Below are positions 1 through 7,320 of a stretch of DNA of 42,451 nt, piece by piece. The stretch is taken from assembly GCA_020725675.1 (NCBI GenBank), contig DYEP01000142.1, forward strand, positions 1 to 42,451, in the 5' to 3' direction. Below the pieces are notes generated by a model. The model made no database searches. It was not told where the DNA came from and worked only from the letters and a program-made list of their open reading frames with translations. Position numbers and translations under genes: made by a program. The DNA comes from Symbiobacterium sp. (GTDB taxonomy: Bacteria > Bacillota > Sulfobacillia > DUSP01 > DYEP01). Numbering within the stretch: position 1 is the stretch's first letter; each line of letters opens with the position of its first letter.

Positions 1-51
1 CCACAGATTCTGCAAGTCACCGAGCCTGCAATTGCGCCAGGTCACCGTGCC

Positions 52-840
52 ATGCAGCCTGCAAGGCTTGCACAATCAGGCGACCCGGCTGACCCAAAAA
101 GATTGAAAAACGGGGTGACATCTATCTCGCAAGACAACACCTTATCTCACACAAAATCCCGGACAAGGGCTTGTTCTAAAGGGGCTAGGGTTGTATCTCT
201 GCCAGGCATAGATGAGGAGACCTTTATTCGCATCTCTGAAGTCGATTACGAGGAGATATTGCACCAGACTGCCTATGTCTCTTTCGTTCTTGATAGGGGT
301 AAGACTGCAACGATCCTGGGGGAAAATGGTGAGAAGCTTACTATGGAGATAGGGGGGAGGAAGTCGGTTGTAGACACAGGCATGTATCATCGGAAAGGGG
401 ATTTTGGCAATCTGCCGGCGGGTGAAGCTTATATTGCTCCGGTAGAAGGAACTGCAAATGGTGTGGTCACGGTGGACGGAAGCATAGCAGGAGTCGGGTT
501 ACTTAATGAACCAGTGCAACTGGAGTTCACGAATGGTAGGGCTGTAGATATTCGAGGAGGCGAAGCTGCAGCGAGCCTGTACCGGTTAATTCAACCTGTA
601 GGTGAAATGGGCACGAACCTTGCTGAATTGGGCGTCGGAACGAACAGTGCTGCCAGACTTACAGGGCTGATACTGGAAGATGAAAAAGTGGCTGGCACGG
701 TTCATGTTGCACTTGGGGCTAATGCCACATTTGGTGGCAAGGTTCAGGTTCCGTGTCATCTAGATCTTGTAATTAGAAAGCCTACAGTATTGATTGACGA
801 GATACTCTTGATAGATAGAGGAAGCCTAATTGTTCAGTAG
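52..840 (+). CDS. M29-type aminopeptidase family protein (COG2309), 5'-truncated
   Basis: The protein matches the C-terminal three quarters of the M29-like aminopeptidase family (AmpS/COG2309), metal-dependent enzymes of the cytosol. Recognisable family blocks are SHTKSR followed by GARVVSLPGI, then YHRKGDFGNLPAGEAYIAPVEG, GIGTN-like GVGTNSAARLTG, LEDEKVAGTVHVALG and a late HLD. The family normally has about 100 residues before the GAR..PGI block. Here only about 60 are present from the ATG, and the first 40 do not resemble the family. The frame stays open to base 1, so the gene may extend beyond the window, or its N-terminus may have been replaced. It sits upstream of a permease and two related genes. 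The substrate is unknown; the family call is firm, the 5' end is not. Confidence 0.72.
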   Translation: MQPARLAQSGDPADPKRLKNGVTSISQDNTLSHTKSRTRACSKGARVVSLPGIDEETFIRISEVDYEEILHQTAYVSFVLDRGKTATILGENGEKLTMEIGGRKSVVDTGMYHRKGDFGNLPAGEAYIAPVEGTANGVVTVDGSIAGVGLLNEPVQLEFTNGRAVDIRGGEAAASLYRLIQPVGEMGTNLAELGVGTNSAARLTGLILEDEKVAGTVHVALGANATFGGKVQVPCHLDLVIRKPTVLIDEILLIDRGSLIVQ

Positions 841-897
841 TCCCTGCTTTCTGGATTGGCATCTGACCATCGACATTCTTATGAGGGAGTGAGTCTA

Positions 898-2217
898 GTG
901 GTGAGCCAAGAGATTGGGAGCCAATTAATTGATGTTCATGGGGATCATGCAGTCACTCCTGTAACGCCAGCAGAGCGAAGAAGCACTCTCGATGTAGCAT
1001 TGGTTGCTGCCGGTTTCTGTATATGCATGTCCGGCTTATTTACCGGGGCCGCAATGGCCGCTGGCCTAAACCTGCGGCAGGCAGTTCTTGCCACGATTGT
1101 CGGAAACCTCATTTTGGCTTTGTACGGGGGTCTATTAGGAGCTGCAGGAGCGCGTGAGGGTGTAGGAACAGCTATGCTCTCAAGGCATTCCTTTGGACGA
1201 AAAGGCTCAATGGTAATTGGTGCCGTACTAGCAATAACCATGCTGGGGTGGTACTCTGTTCAGGTTGGGTTCTTCGGAATGACGATTAATGCCATGTTTT
1301 CTAATGGGGGGTTTATTACAGCACCTAAAGTGGCAGCACTTTGGGGCGGAGTCCTGATGATGATAACCGCTTACTACGGCTACAAAGGTTTGAGCGTTCT
1401 TAGCAAGATTGCCATTCCTGCTATCATCGTGACTTCCATAATAGGCATTGGTGCTGCTGTAACACAGTCAGGTGGCTGGTCAAGACTCCTTGCTGTAGAA
1501 CCCCCTTCAGAAATGAGCATCAGTGCGGGAATTGTATTAGCTGTTGGATCGTTTGCCGCTGGGGCTTCCGCACAGGCTGATATAACCCGTTATGCAAAAT
1601 CATCTTCGGCTGCGTGGATTGCAACGATATTTGGATTTGTGGTGGCAAACACGTTTGTCATCATTGCCGGCTCCATTACTAATTTGGCCACAGGGTCAGG
1701 CGATCTACCTTCTGCCATGCTGTCTCTTGGACTCGGTTTCCCGGCTTTGATCGTCTTGATTGCAGGCCAGTGGACTACCAACGACAACAATCTTTATACA
1801 TCGTCTTTAGGTTTGTCTAATATTTTCAAAGCAAAAAAGTCCAGAATTGTACTACTTGGCGGATCTTTAGCCACGCTTATAGGTGTAGCAGGTCTTGCAG
1901 ACTACTTTGTATCCTGGTTGATTCTGCTGGGAGTCACAATTCCGCCCATGGCAGGGATCATTATTGTCGATTACTGGATAGTTAAGAAGGGCCAATACCA
2001 CTACGGTCCAGGTACCCAATACTCAGACGTATACTGGCCGGCCTTTGTTGCCTGGCTCTTAGCTTCACTAGTTGGCTATTATGCTACAATTGGCATCGCC
2101 TCCCTCACCAGTTTGGTTTTAGGAGGTGTGTTCTACCTTGCCATTCATTACGCAGTCAAAGCAGCCAAGATAAGCGGTGCCATAGGAAGTACCATAGAAG
2201 ATGAGACTGGTTTCTAA
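898..2217 (+). CDS. NCS1-family cytosine/purine-type permease
   Basis: This is a 439-residue, very hydrophobic protein of the nucleobase:cation symporter-1 family (CodB-like), expected to carry cytosine, another nucleobase, allantoin or a related N-heterocycle across the membrane with H+ or Na+. About twelve membrane segments can be drawn. The early block SGLFTGAAMAAGLNLRQAV, the GLLGAAGAREGVGTAMLSR loop and the late QWTTNDNNLY segment are typical of CodB relatives. The ORF track starts at TTG 856, but GAGGGAG at 883-889 lies 8 bases before GTG 898, which I prefer. It is followed after about 30 bases by an M29/NicX-like gene and preceded by another, so the transported compound is probably the substrate of those enzymes; that link is inference. 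Confidence 0.88.
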   Translation: MVSQEIGSQLIDVHGDHAVTPVTPAERRSTLDVALVAAGFCICMSGLFTGAAMAAGLNLRQAVLATIVGNLILALYGGLLGAAGAREGVGTAMLSRHSFGRKGSMVIGAVLAITMLGWYSVQVGFFGMTINAMFSNGGFITAPKVAALWGGVLMMITAYYGYKGLSVLSKIAIPAIIVTSIIGIGAAVTQSGGWSRLLAVEPPSEMSISAGIVLAVGSFAAGASAQADITRYAKSSSAAWIATIFGFVVANTFVIIAGSITNLATGSGDLPSAMLSLGLGFPALIVLIAGQWTTNDNNLYTSSLGLSNIFKAKKSRIVLLGGSLATLIGVAGLADYFVSWLILLGVTIPPMAGIIIVDYWIVKKGQYHYGPGTQYSDVYWPAFVAWLLASLVGYYATIGIASLTSLVLGGVFYLAIHYAVKAAKISGAIGSTIEDETGF

Positions 2218-2249
2218 GTTACCGAGTCATCTCTTGGGGAGGTAATGAT

Positions 2250-3296
2250 ATGCCTACACGTCTTGACTTGGAATTAAGTGCTGCCGCACATAAACTGATT
2301 CGCGAGCAGATCAGGCTAAGACCTAACGAGAGTGTTCTAATTACCACTGATTCGGTTAGTGATTTCCGCGTGGCAGAAGAGATAGCCAAAGCAGCAGAAA
2401 GTGCTGGGGGAAGAGTGATGCTGGCATGGCACTCAACCCCAGAGGGCTATGGTCGAGTGACTGAAGCCTACCTGCCAGAACCTCTTCTGGCTTGCACTTC
2501 CAGCACAGATGTGTGGATTGAATTGAACAATCAGTGGCTGCTCTACTCTAGTCCCTGGAATAAAGCAGTAACCAATGGAAGAACTCGCCAGGTTATGTTA
2601 GGCGGCTTGACCGTGGAACAACTCGTCCGGTGTATTGGAAAAATAGATATTCAAGCACAGAAAGAATTTCAGGACAAGATAGTTGCTCTAACTAAAGGAG
2701 CCAAAAGAATGAGAATAACAAATGATGCTGGCACGGACGTGTCCTTTGAGAATGACCCGAGAAGACCAGTGACAAACGAGATCATGTACGATAAACCGGG
2801 AGGACATTTCCTTTTGGGGCAAATCGGCTGGGCACCTGTAGAGGAGACAATTAACGGGACAATTGCATTTGACGGAGCAATATCTGGTGGAGGAGAGGCA
2901 GAAATAGGGGTTCTTGATGAAGTTATCGTCTACTTAGTAGAAAAAGGTACTATCAAGGATATTCAGGGAGGGGCTAAGGCAAATATCATAAGGAGGTGGT
3001 TTGAAAAGCTTGCTGATCCCAACATGTATGTAGCTGCGCACGTATGCTACGGATTTAACCCGGGTGCTAGGCTTGAAGGGACTACTACCGAAGATGAGCG
3101 GGTATGGGGAAGCACAGAATGGGGCTTTGGTTATCAAGGGCCAATGTATTCTGGCGGTGATGCCAGGGAAGCCAAAAGCCACATAGACGGGGTATGTCTC
3201 AATTGCTCTGTTTGGCTCGATGACCAACAGTTACTAGACCGTGGCAGGATTGTCCACCCTGAAGTGGTAAACCTCGCAAGTAGGCTACGAAAGTGA
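2250..3296 (+). CDS. M29-like / NicX-fold metal-dependent enzyme (COG2309)
   Basis: This 348-residue protein belongs to the superfamily holding M29 aminopeptidases and 2,5-dihydroxypyridine 5,6-dioxygenase (NicX). Visible blocks are ESVLITTDSVSDFRVAEEIAKAA near residues 27-49, GTDVSFEN near 161, GGHFLLGQIGWAP near 184, GGGEAEIG near 213, and a C-terminal metal-site region with His264 (AAHVCYGFNPGARLEG) and His311-x-Asp313 (SHIDG). An HxH/D set in this order matches what I recall of the NicX iron ligands, but M29 peptidases also carry a late HxD, so reaction and substrate stay open. Start ATG 2250 has GGAGG about 9 bases upstream. The end overlaps the leader of a close paralogue. Next to an NCS1 permease, breakdown of an imported N-heterocycle is a reasonable guess. 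Confidence 0.8.
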   Translation: MPTRLDLELSAAAHKLIREQIRLRPNESVLITTDSVSDFRVAEEIAKAAESAGGRVMLAWHSTPEGYGRVTEAYLPEPLLACTSSTDVWIELNNQWLLYSSPWNKAVTNGRTRQVMLGGLTVEQLVRCIGKIDIQAQKEFQDKIVALTKGAKRMRITNDAGTDVSFENDPRRPVTNEIMYDKPGGHFLLGQIGWAPVEETINGTIAFDGAISGGGEAEIGVLDEVIVYLVEKGTIKDIQGGAKANIIRRWFEKLADPNMYVAAHVCYGFNPGARLEGTTTEDERVWGSTEWGFGYQGPMYSGGDAREAKSHIDGVCLNCSVWLDDQQLLDRGRIVHPEVVNLASRLRK

Positions 3297-3319
3297 CAAT
3301 GCGGTCGGGGGGCTTGGAT

Positions 3320-4364
3320 ATGTCAATTCGTTTTGGACTAGAACTAGCACGGTGCGGCTGGACCGTATCAAAGCACCTAGCCTGTGTGAAAAAAGGTGAG
3401 AGTGTTCTCATCACAGTTGATTCTTCGGGAGATTTCAGGGTTGCTGAAGAGATAGCAAAAGCCGCGGCGAGTTTAGGCGCAAAGGTTTGCGTTGCATGGC
3501 ACTCAACGCCAGGGGGTTACGGGAAGGTTGCTGATGCTAGCCTGCCTGATGCTGTCAAGAGTGCTGTTGAAAATACCGACGTATGGATTGAACTCAATGA
3601 CCAGTGGTTGATGTTCTCGAGCCCCTGGGAGCAAGCAATGAACAATAGACGCACCAGGTATTTGTTCATGGGGGGCTTACGTACGGAGCATGTGGTAAGG
3701 TGCATATCCAGGTTGAATTTTGAGGTTCAGCGGGATTTTCAGAACCTGCTTGTAAAGAGAATTAGTGAGACAAAGACAATGCGTTTCACTACTCCTGCAG
3801 GGACTGACGTTGTATTCGAGAACAAACCTTCAAGACCAATTGCCAATGAAATCTGCGCAGATACACCTGGCCCTCACTACCTGATCGGCCAGATAGGTTG
3901 GGCACCTGATGAGAGTAGTATTAATGGCAAGGTGGTACTAGACTGTTCCTTCTATGGTGGTGGTGAAGCCGACTTAGGTATACTTGAAGAACCGGTGGAA
4001 CTTATTATAAGGGGGGGGAGAAATAGTACAGATATCCGGAGGGCGAAAGGCAGAGTTCATCTCCAGTTGGCTGGAGAGTTTTGGAGATAAAGGAATGTAC
4101 ACTGTTGCTCATGTCTCGTTTGGATTCTTGCCGCACGCGAAGCCTAGCGGCATCTGTACAGAGGATGAGCGCACATGGGGAATCAACATGTGGGGCTTTG
4201 GTTATCAGGGACCTATGTACTCTGGAGGAGAACCGAGGGCAGCTTCCACTCATGCAGACGGAATAGGGTTGAATACATCTGTATGGATGGACGGCGAATT
4301 GATCATGGATAAGGGCACGATGGTAGATAAGGAATTGAGGGGCCTGGAATTGCTTCTCAGATAA
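3320..4364 (+). pseudogene. Second M29/NicX-fold paralogue, split by a +1 frameshift in a G8 run
   Basis: This is a tandem duplicate of the gene just upstream. From ATG 3320 (preceded by a G6 run acting as ribosome site) it aligns residue for residue with its sibling: ESVLITVDSSGDFRVAEEIAKAA, DVWIELNDQWLMFSSPW, GPHYLIGQIGWAP, GGGEADLG. At GGGGGGGG (4011-4018) the frame is lost and translation would stop at 4090. The next frame continues the match at once (GEIVQISGG, then MYTVAHVSFGF, WGFGYQGPMYSGG, THADG) to the stop at 4364. Removing one G gives one frame of 347 residues, against 348 in the sibling, with the His and HxD metal-site residues kept. It may be a real pseudogene, a slippage-switched gene or a sequencing error. 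The ORF track shows it as 3293-4090 and 4095-4364. Confidence 0.85.
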
Positions 4365-4390
4365 AGTACTGCAACGGAAACAACATTATT

Positions 4391-4433
4391 GGAGGCTGGC
4401 GACATATCCAACTGTGGCCAGCTCCTTGTTTGT
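4391..4433 (+). terminator. Rho-independent terminator after the permease/M29 genes
   Basis: GGAG(g)CTGGC at 4391-4400 pairs with GCCAGCTCC at 4417-4425, a nine-pair stem with one bulged G, followed by TTGTTTGT. It lies 27 bases after the stop of the broken paralogue and closes that transcription unit. Confidence 0.65.
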
Positions 4434-4790
4434 AGGCCGACATGAGCGTTAACTTAGTAGGGACAATCTACTGCAGGTAAGGCAGTACCCGCGTTCAGTT
4501 CATAGGCAGCATTGACCGTATTTGGGCTGTTTCAAGTCATTAACAGGAAAGTTTTGGTATGACGTGTTGTAATCCGTTTTCCTTTATAATGATACAGAAG
4601 CTCTACTCTGATCAAACCACTACTCCGCGCGCCGATGCTGCCGAACGCCAACTAGACCCTCGTCATTTTCTAACGTACCCTTGAAGTACAGCTTCGTACG
4701 CGCCTTAGCCCACGGTCCGCACTGACAGAATTTGAATCTTGGTCGGGTCAATGATAATAACGCAACACCTTAATATAATTAATATAGAGC
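4434..4790. other. Gene-free spacer, AT-rich at its right end
   Basis: I see no coding frame with family resemblance here. A TATAAT at 4585-4590 has no -35 box at a usable distance. TTAATATAATTAATAT near 4770-4785 makes an AT-rich stretch just upstream of the DUF2089 promoter; its TTAAT/ATTAA arms could be a site for a regulator or simply an UP-element-like tract. Confidence 0.4.
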
Positions 4791-4820
4791 TTGACATTAT
4801 TGATTTTTGCAGGTTAAAAT
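4791..4820 (+). promoter_or_regulatory. SigA-type promoter for the DUF2089 operon
   Basis: A consensus -35 TTGACA (4791-4796) is followed after 17-18 bases by TTAAAA/TAAAAT (4814-4820). AT-rich DNA lies directly upstream. Only a few bases separate it from the AGGAGG ribosome site, so the transcript leader would be very short. Confidence 0.6.
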
Positions 4821-4840
4821 GATCCCAGGAGGTGGTAATC

Positions 4841-5221
4841 CTGACTATAAGGGAGGCGCCGGGCACTTGTCCCGTATGCGGCCATAAACTAGAGATTAAA
4901 CGCCTGCATTGCAGGCACTGTGATACAGCGCTGGAAGGCAGTTTTTTGACTTGCAGGTTCTGTCAGCTGAACAAAGAACAGCGGGAGTTTGTTGAGATAT
5001 TTATCAAGTCAAGGGGGAACATCAAAGAAGTCGAAAGGGAGATGGGCATATCTTACCCGACTGTGCGGAACCGTCTTGATGGGGTGATCACTGCTCTTGG
5101 GTACAAGATAGAGCCTCAGCCTGAAGAAGAAAAGGTGAATACGAAGAGGAAGGAGATTCTTGACGCAGTTAGCCGCGGGGAGATGAGCGCTCAGGAAGCG
5201 CTGAAGCTACTAAAGAAATGA
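4841..5221 (+). CDS. DUF2089 family zinc-ribbon/HTH protein
   Basis: The 126-residue product fits the DUF2089 family: an N-terminal zinc-ribbon region with CPVC, CRHC and CRFC pairs (residues about 9-45), then a helix-turn-helix-like part (REMGISYPTVRNRLDGVI, about 65-85), then a short SHOCT/YvlB-like tail (EILDAVSRGEMSAQEALKLLKK). It is probably a DNA-binding regulator of the genes that follow. The ORF track begins at GTG 4832, but that codon lies inside the AGGAGGTGG ribosome site. The next in-frame codon at the right distance is CTG 4841, which gives the usual family N-terminus (xTIREAPGTCPVCG). It is the first gene of a four-gene set. Confidence 0.8.
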   Translation: MTIREAPGTCPVCGHKLEIKRLHCRHCDTALEGSFLTCRFCQLNKEQREFVEIFIKSRGNIKEVEREMGISYPTVRNRLDGVITALGYKIEPQPEEEKVNTKRKEILDAVSRGEMSAQEALKLLKK

Positions 5222-5245
5222 AACACTCTGAGAGGAGATACTGAT

Positions 5246-5608
5246 ATGGAAGAAGAACGTCTACAGATACTCAGAATGGTACAAGAGGGTAAGGTGACGC
5301 CGGAGGAAGGAGCAAAACTGCTAGAGGCATTAGAATCTGAACCTCCAACAGCTAGGGCCACAAGCCAATGGCTTAGAGTTCGCGTCTTTGATGAAAAACA
5401 GAACAAGTTGAAAGTGAACGTTAACGTGCCCATTAACCTTGTCAAGTTGTTTGGTAGATTTATTCCCACCAAGGAACTGGAGGCAAAAGGCTTGGGCCCA
5501 CTTAACATGGATGAAATAGTAGAAATGGTGAAGACGGGTGCGCAGGGTAAGCTCGTCGATGTATACGACGATGAAGAGGGAGTACGTGTGGAGATATTTG
5601 TAGAATAG
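5246..5608 (+). CDS. SHOCT-like/YvlB-N domain protein
   Basis: This 120-residue protein opens with a SHOCT-like helical hairpin (EERLQILRMVQEGKVTPEEGAKLLEAL, residues 3-29), as found at the N-terminus of YvlB and LiaX. A small hydrophilic domain follows (WLRVRVFDEKQNKLKVNVNVPI, then LVDVYDDEEGVRVEIFVE) that resembles the short conserved part of these envelope-stress proteins. No membrane segment or signal peptide is seen. AGAGGAGA precedes ATG 5246. It lies 24 bases after the DUF2089 gene and upstream of a YvlD-type membrane protein, like the yvlB/yvlD pairing of Bacillus, so an envelope-stress role is likely by context only. Confidence 0.75.
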   Translation: MEEERLQILRMVQEGKVTPEEGAKLLEALESEPPTARATSQWLRVRVFDEKQNKLKVNVNVPINLVKLFGRFIPTKELEAKGLGPLNMDEIVEMVKTGAQGKLVDVYDDEEGVRVEIFVE

Positions 5609-5843
5609 CCATGTCGATAGGGTCTGAAGCTCAAAGAATGAATGATGCACTTTCCGTCAGTTGAAAAGCTCCGTTGTGCGGAAAGCATCCAGGAGCCCTG
5701 CCAACGTGCAAGGATCTGCCGGCTCACGACTATCCATTGAGGATCAATACACGAGCACTTGATAGATAAGACAAGATGTGTTTTTGCTACCGAGGGTGGC
5801 TCAAGACAAGATCCCCAGACGACGTGTTCTGGAGTGAATTGGT

Positions 5844-6194
5844 ATGAGGAGATTCCTTCATAGAGTCCTAGTTAACCTGATCGCTCTGTACCTGGCCTCT
5901 TTGCTCTTGCCTTCTGCTGTATACGTTCAGACAACGGGCACTCTGCTGTGGGCATCACTGGTGCTTGCAGTGGTCAACTCAGTGGTAAGGCCACTGGTTA
6001 TCGTTCTTACACTACCCATCAACTTTCTTACGCTCGGATTATTTACCTTCGTAGTCAACGGTCTCATGGTATACTTGACCTCAGTGCTGGTAACCGATTT
6101 CACTGTCGCGGGACTGCTTTCCGCAATTTTCGTATCTCTGACCGTCAGCGTGGTGAACCTGCTGCTGTCCACAACAGGAGGTAATAGGGCTTGA
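5844..6194 (+). CDS. Phage-holin-4 superfamily membrane protein (YvlD-like)
   Basis: The 116-residue product is nearly all hydrophobic, with about four membrane helices. It carries the family patterns NLIALYLASLLLPSAVYV, LVLAVVNSVVRPLVIVLTLPINFLTLGLFTFVVNGLMVYL and SLTVSVVNLLL. These define the holin_4_2/YvlD family, which in chromosomes is usually an envelope-stress membrane protein rather than a lysis gene. A 235-base gap separates it from the SHOCT gene; that gap carries the ten-base direct repeat AAGACAAGAT (about 5768 and 5813) and no gene. Its stop overlaps the TTG start of the next gene (TTGA), so the two are translationally coupled. Confidence 0.85.
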   Translation: MRRFLHRVLVNLIALYLASLLLPSAVYVQTTGTLLWASLVLAVVNSVVRPLVIVLTLPINFLTLGLFTFVVNGLMVYLTSVLVTDFTVAGLLSAIFVSLTVSVVNLLLSTTGGNRA

Positions 6195-7159
6195 AGGTGT
6201 ATGTTACAAGGAGAATTCCTGAAGTAGGAATGGAACTGCTGAAAGAATTCGATGTGCGGGTCTGGCCGGGTGACGAACCTCCTCCGAGGGAAGTGCTGCT
6301 TGAAGAAGTCAGGGACGTGGACGGGCTGCTTTGTCTGTTGACGGATAGGATTGACGGAGAACTCTTTGACCGGGCGGAAAGGCTGCGAGTCGTATCCAAT
6401 TATGCAGCGGGCTACGATAATGTAGACGTGGAGGAGGCGACCAGGCGAGGGATACTTGTGACCAACACGCCCGGCGTACTTACTGACTCCACTGCGGACC
6501 TCACTTTCGCCCTGCTACTGGCGCTGGCAAGGAGGATACCTGAAGCAGAGGCGTTCATGAGATCGGGGCGATGGAGAACCTGGAGCCCCGACCTGCTCAC
6601 CGGGATAGAAGTTACCGGATCTGTGCTGGGTATAGTGGGGATGGGCAGGATAGGAGAGGCGGTGGCGAGGAGAGCTGCGGGTTTTTCCATGAAGATCTTA
6701 TATACTTCACGCACACGAAAGCCTGGTGCAGAACAAGCGTTCCAGATGGAATTCGTATCGCTCACCGAATTGCTTTCCGCATCCGACTTTGTCACTATTC
6801 ACGTGCCGCTCACGCAGGAAACCACGAGATTAATAGGAAAGGCCGAATTGTCCCTTATGAAAAGGGACGCATGCATCATAAATACGTCCCGTGGTGCTGT
6901 ACTCGATCAGAGAGCGCTGTGCGAGGCGCTCATTGAACGAAGGATCCGCGGTGCAGCGTTGGATGTCTTTGAAGAGGAACCTGTTCCCATGGATGACCCT
7001 ATCTTTACTACCCCGGGCCTCATTATTGTGCCTCACATCGGCAGCGCAACCACCAAGACCAGGCAGCGGATGGCCAAGATGGCTGCGCTCAACCTGAGAA
7101 ACTTCCTTTTGGGTCATCCCGTACCTAATCCGGTCAACCCCGTAGTACTAAACGCCTAA
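6191..7159 (+). CDS. D-2-hydroxyacid dehydrogenase (glyoxylate/hydroxypyruvate reductase type)
   Basis: This is a 322-residue NAD(P)-dependent D-isomer-specific 2-hydroxyacid dehydrogenase, closest to glyoxylate reductase/D-glycerate dehydrogenase. The Rossmann motif GIVGMGRIGEAVARR lies near residues 147-161. The catalytic Arg is in NTSRGAVLD, the Glu in ALDVFEEEP and the His in VPHIGSATT. The N-terminal VSNYAAGYDNVDVEEATRRGI and TNTPGVLTDSTADLTFALLLA blocks are typical of this subgroup. It starts at TTG 6191 behind AGGAGGTAAT and overlaps the holin-like gene by four bases. The likely reaction is interconversion of glyoxylate and glycolate, or hydroxypyruvate and glycerate; the exact substrate cannot be read from the sequence. 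Confidence 0.9.
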   Translation: MKVYVTRRIPEVGMELLKEFDVRVWPGDEPPPREVLLEEVRDVDGLLCLLTDRIDGELFDRAERLRVVSNYAAGYDNVDVEEATRRGILVTNTPGVLTDSTADLTFALLLALARRIPEAEAFMRSGRWRTWSPDLLTGIEVTGSVLGIVGMGRIGEAVARRAAGFSMKILYTSRTRKPGAEQAFQMEFVSLTELLSASDFVTIHVPLTQETTRLIGKAELSLMKRDACIINTSRGAVLDQRALCEALIERRIRGAALDVFEEEPVPMDDPIFTTPGLIIVPHIGSATTKTRQRMAKMAALNLRNFLLGHPVPNPVNPVVLNA

Positions 7160-7284
7160 CTGAAGGGTCTTGTGCTGGCTCAGAGCTCAAAGCCCCCTGG
7201 CTCAGTCCTTTGTCGATAAGGGACCTCTCGAACCTGTGCACAAAGTCTGCCATCCAGCTTTGGCGGTGCTGCCGGTACTACCTA

Positions 7285-7304
7285 GGGTACGGGCAGCCGT
7301 ACCC
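7285..7304. terminator. Hairpin between convergent genes, possible bidirectional terminator
   Basis: GGGTACGG (7285-7292) and CCGTACCC (7297-7304) form a perfect eight-pair stem with a GCAG loop, in the gap between two genes that end toward each other. The T tract is poor on both strands, so termination strength is uncertain. Confidence 0.45.
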
Positions 7305-7320
7305 TCCTTCAGAGTGATAG

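Noticed and set aside
4567-4590. Promoter from TTGTAA and TATAAT upstream of the DUF2089 gene
   Set aside because: The spacing is only 12 bases, too short for a SigA promoter, and a better promoter lies at 4791.
5844-6194. Prophage holin
   Set aside because: No phage genes nearby, and the setting with SHOCT and DUF2089 genes matches the chromosomal YvlD type.
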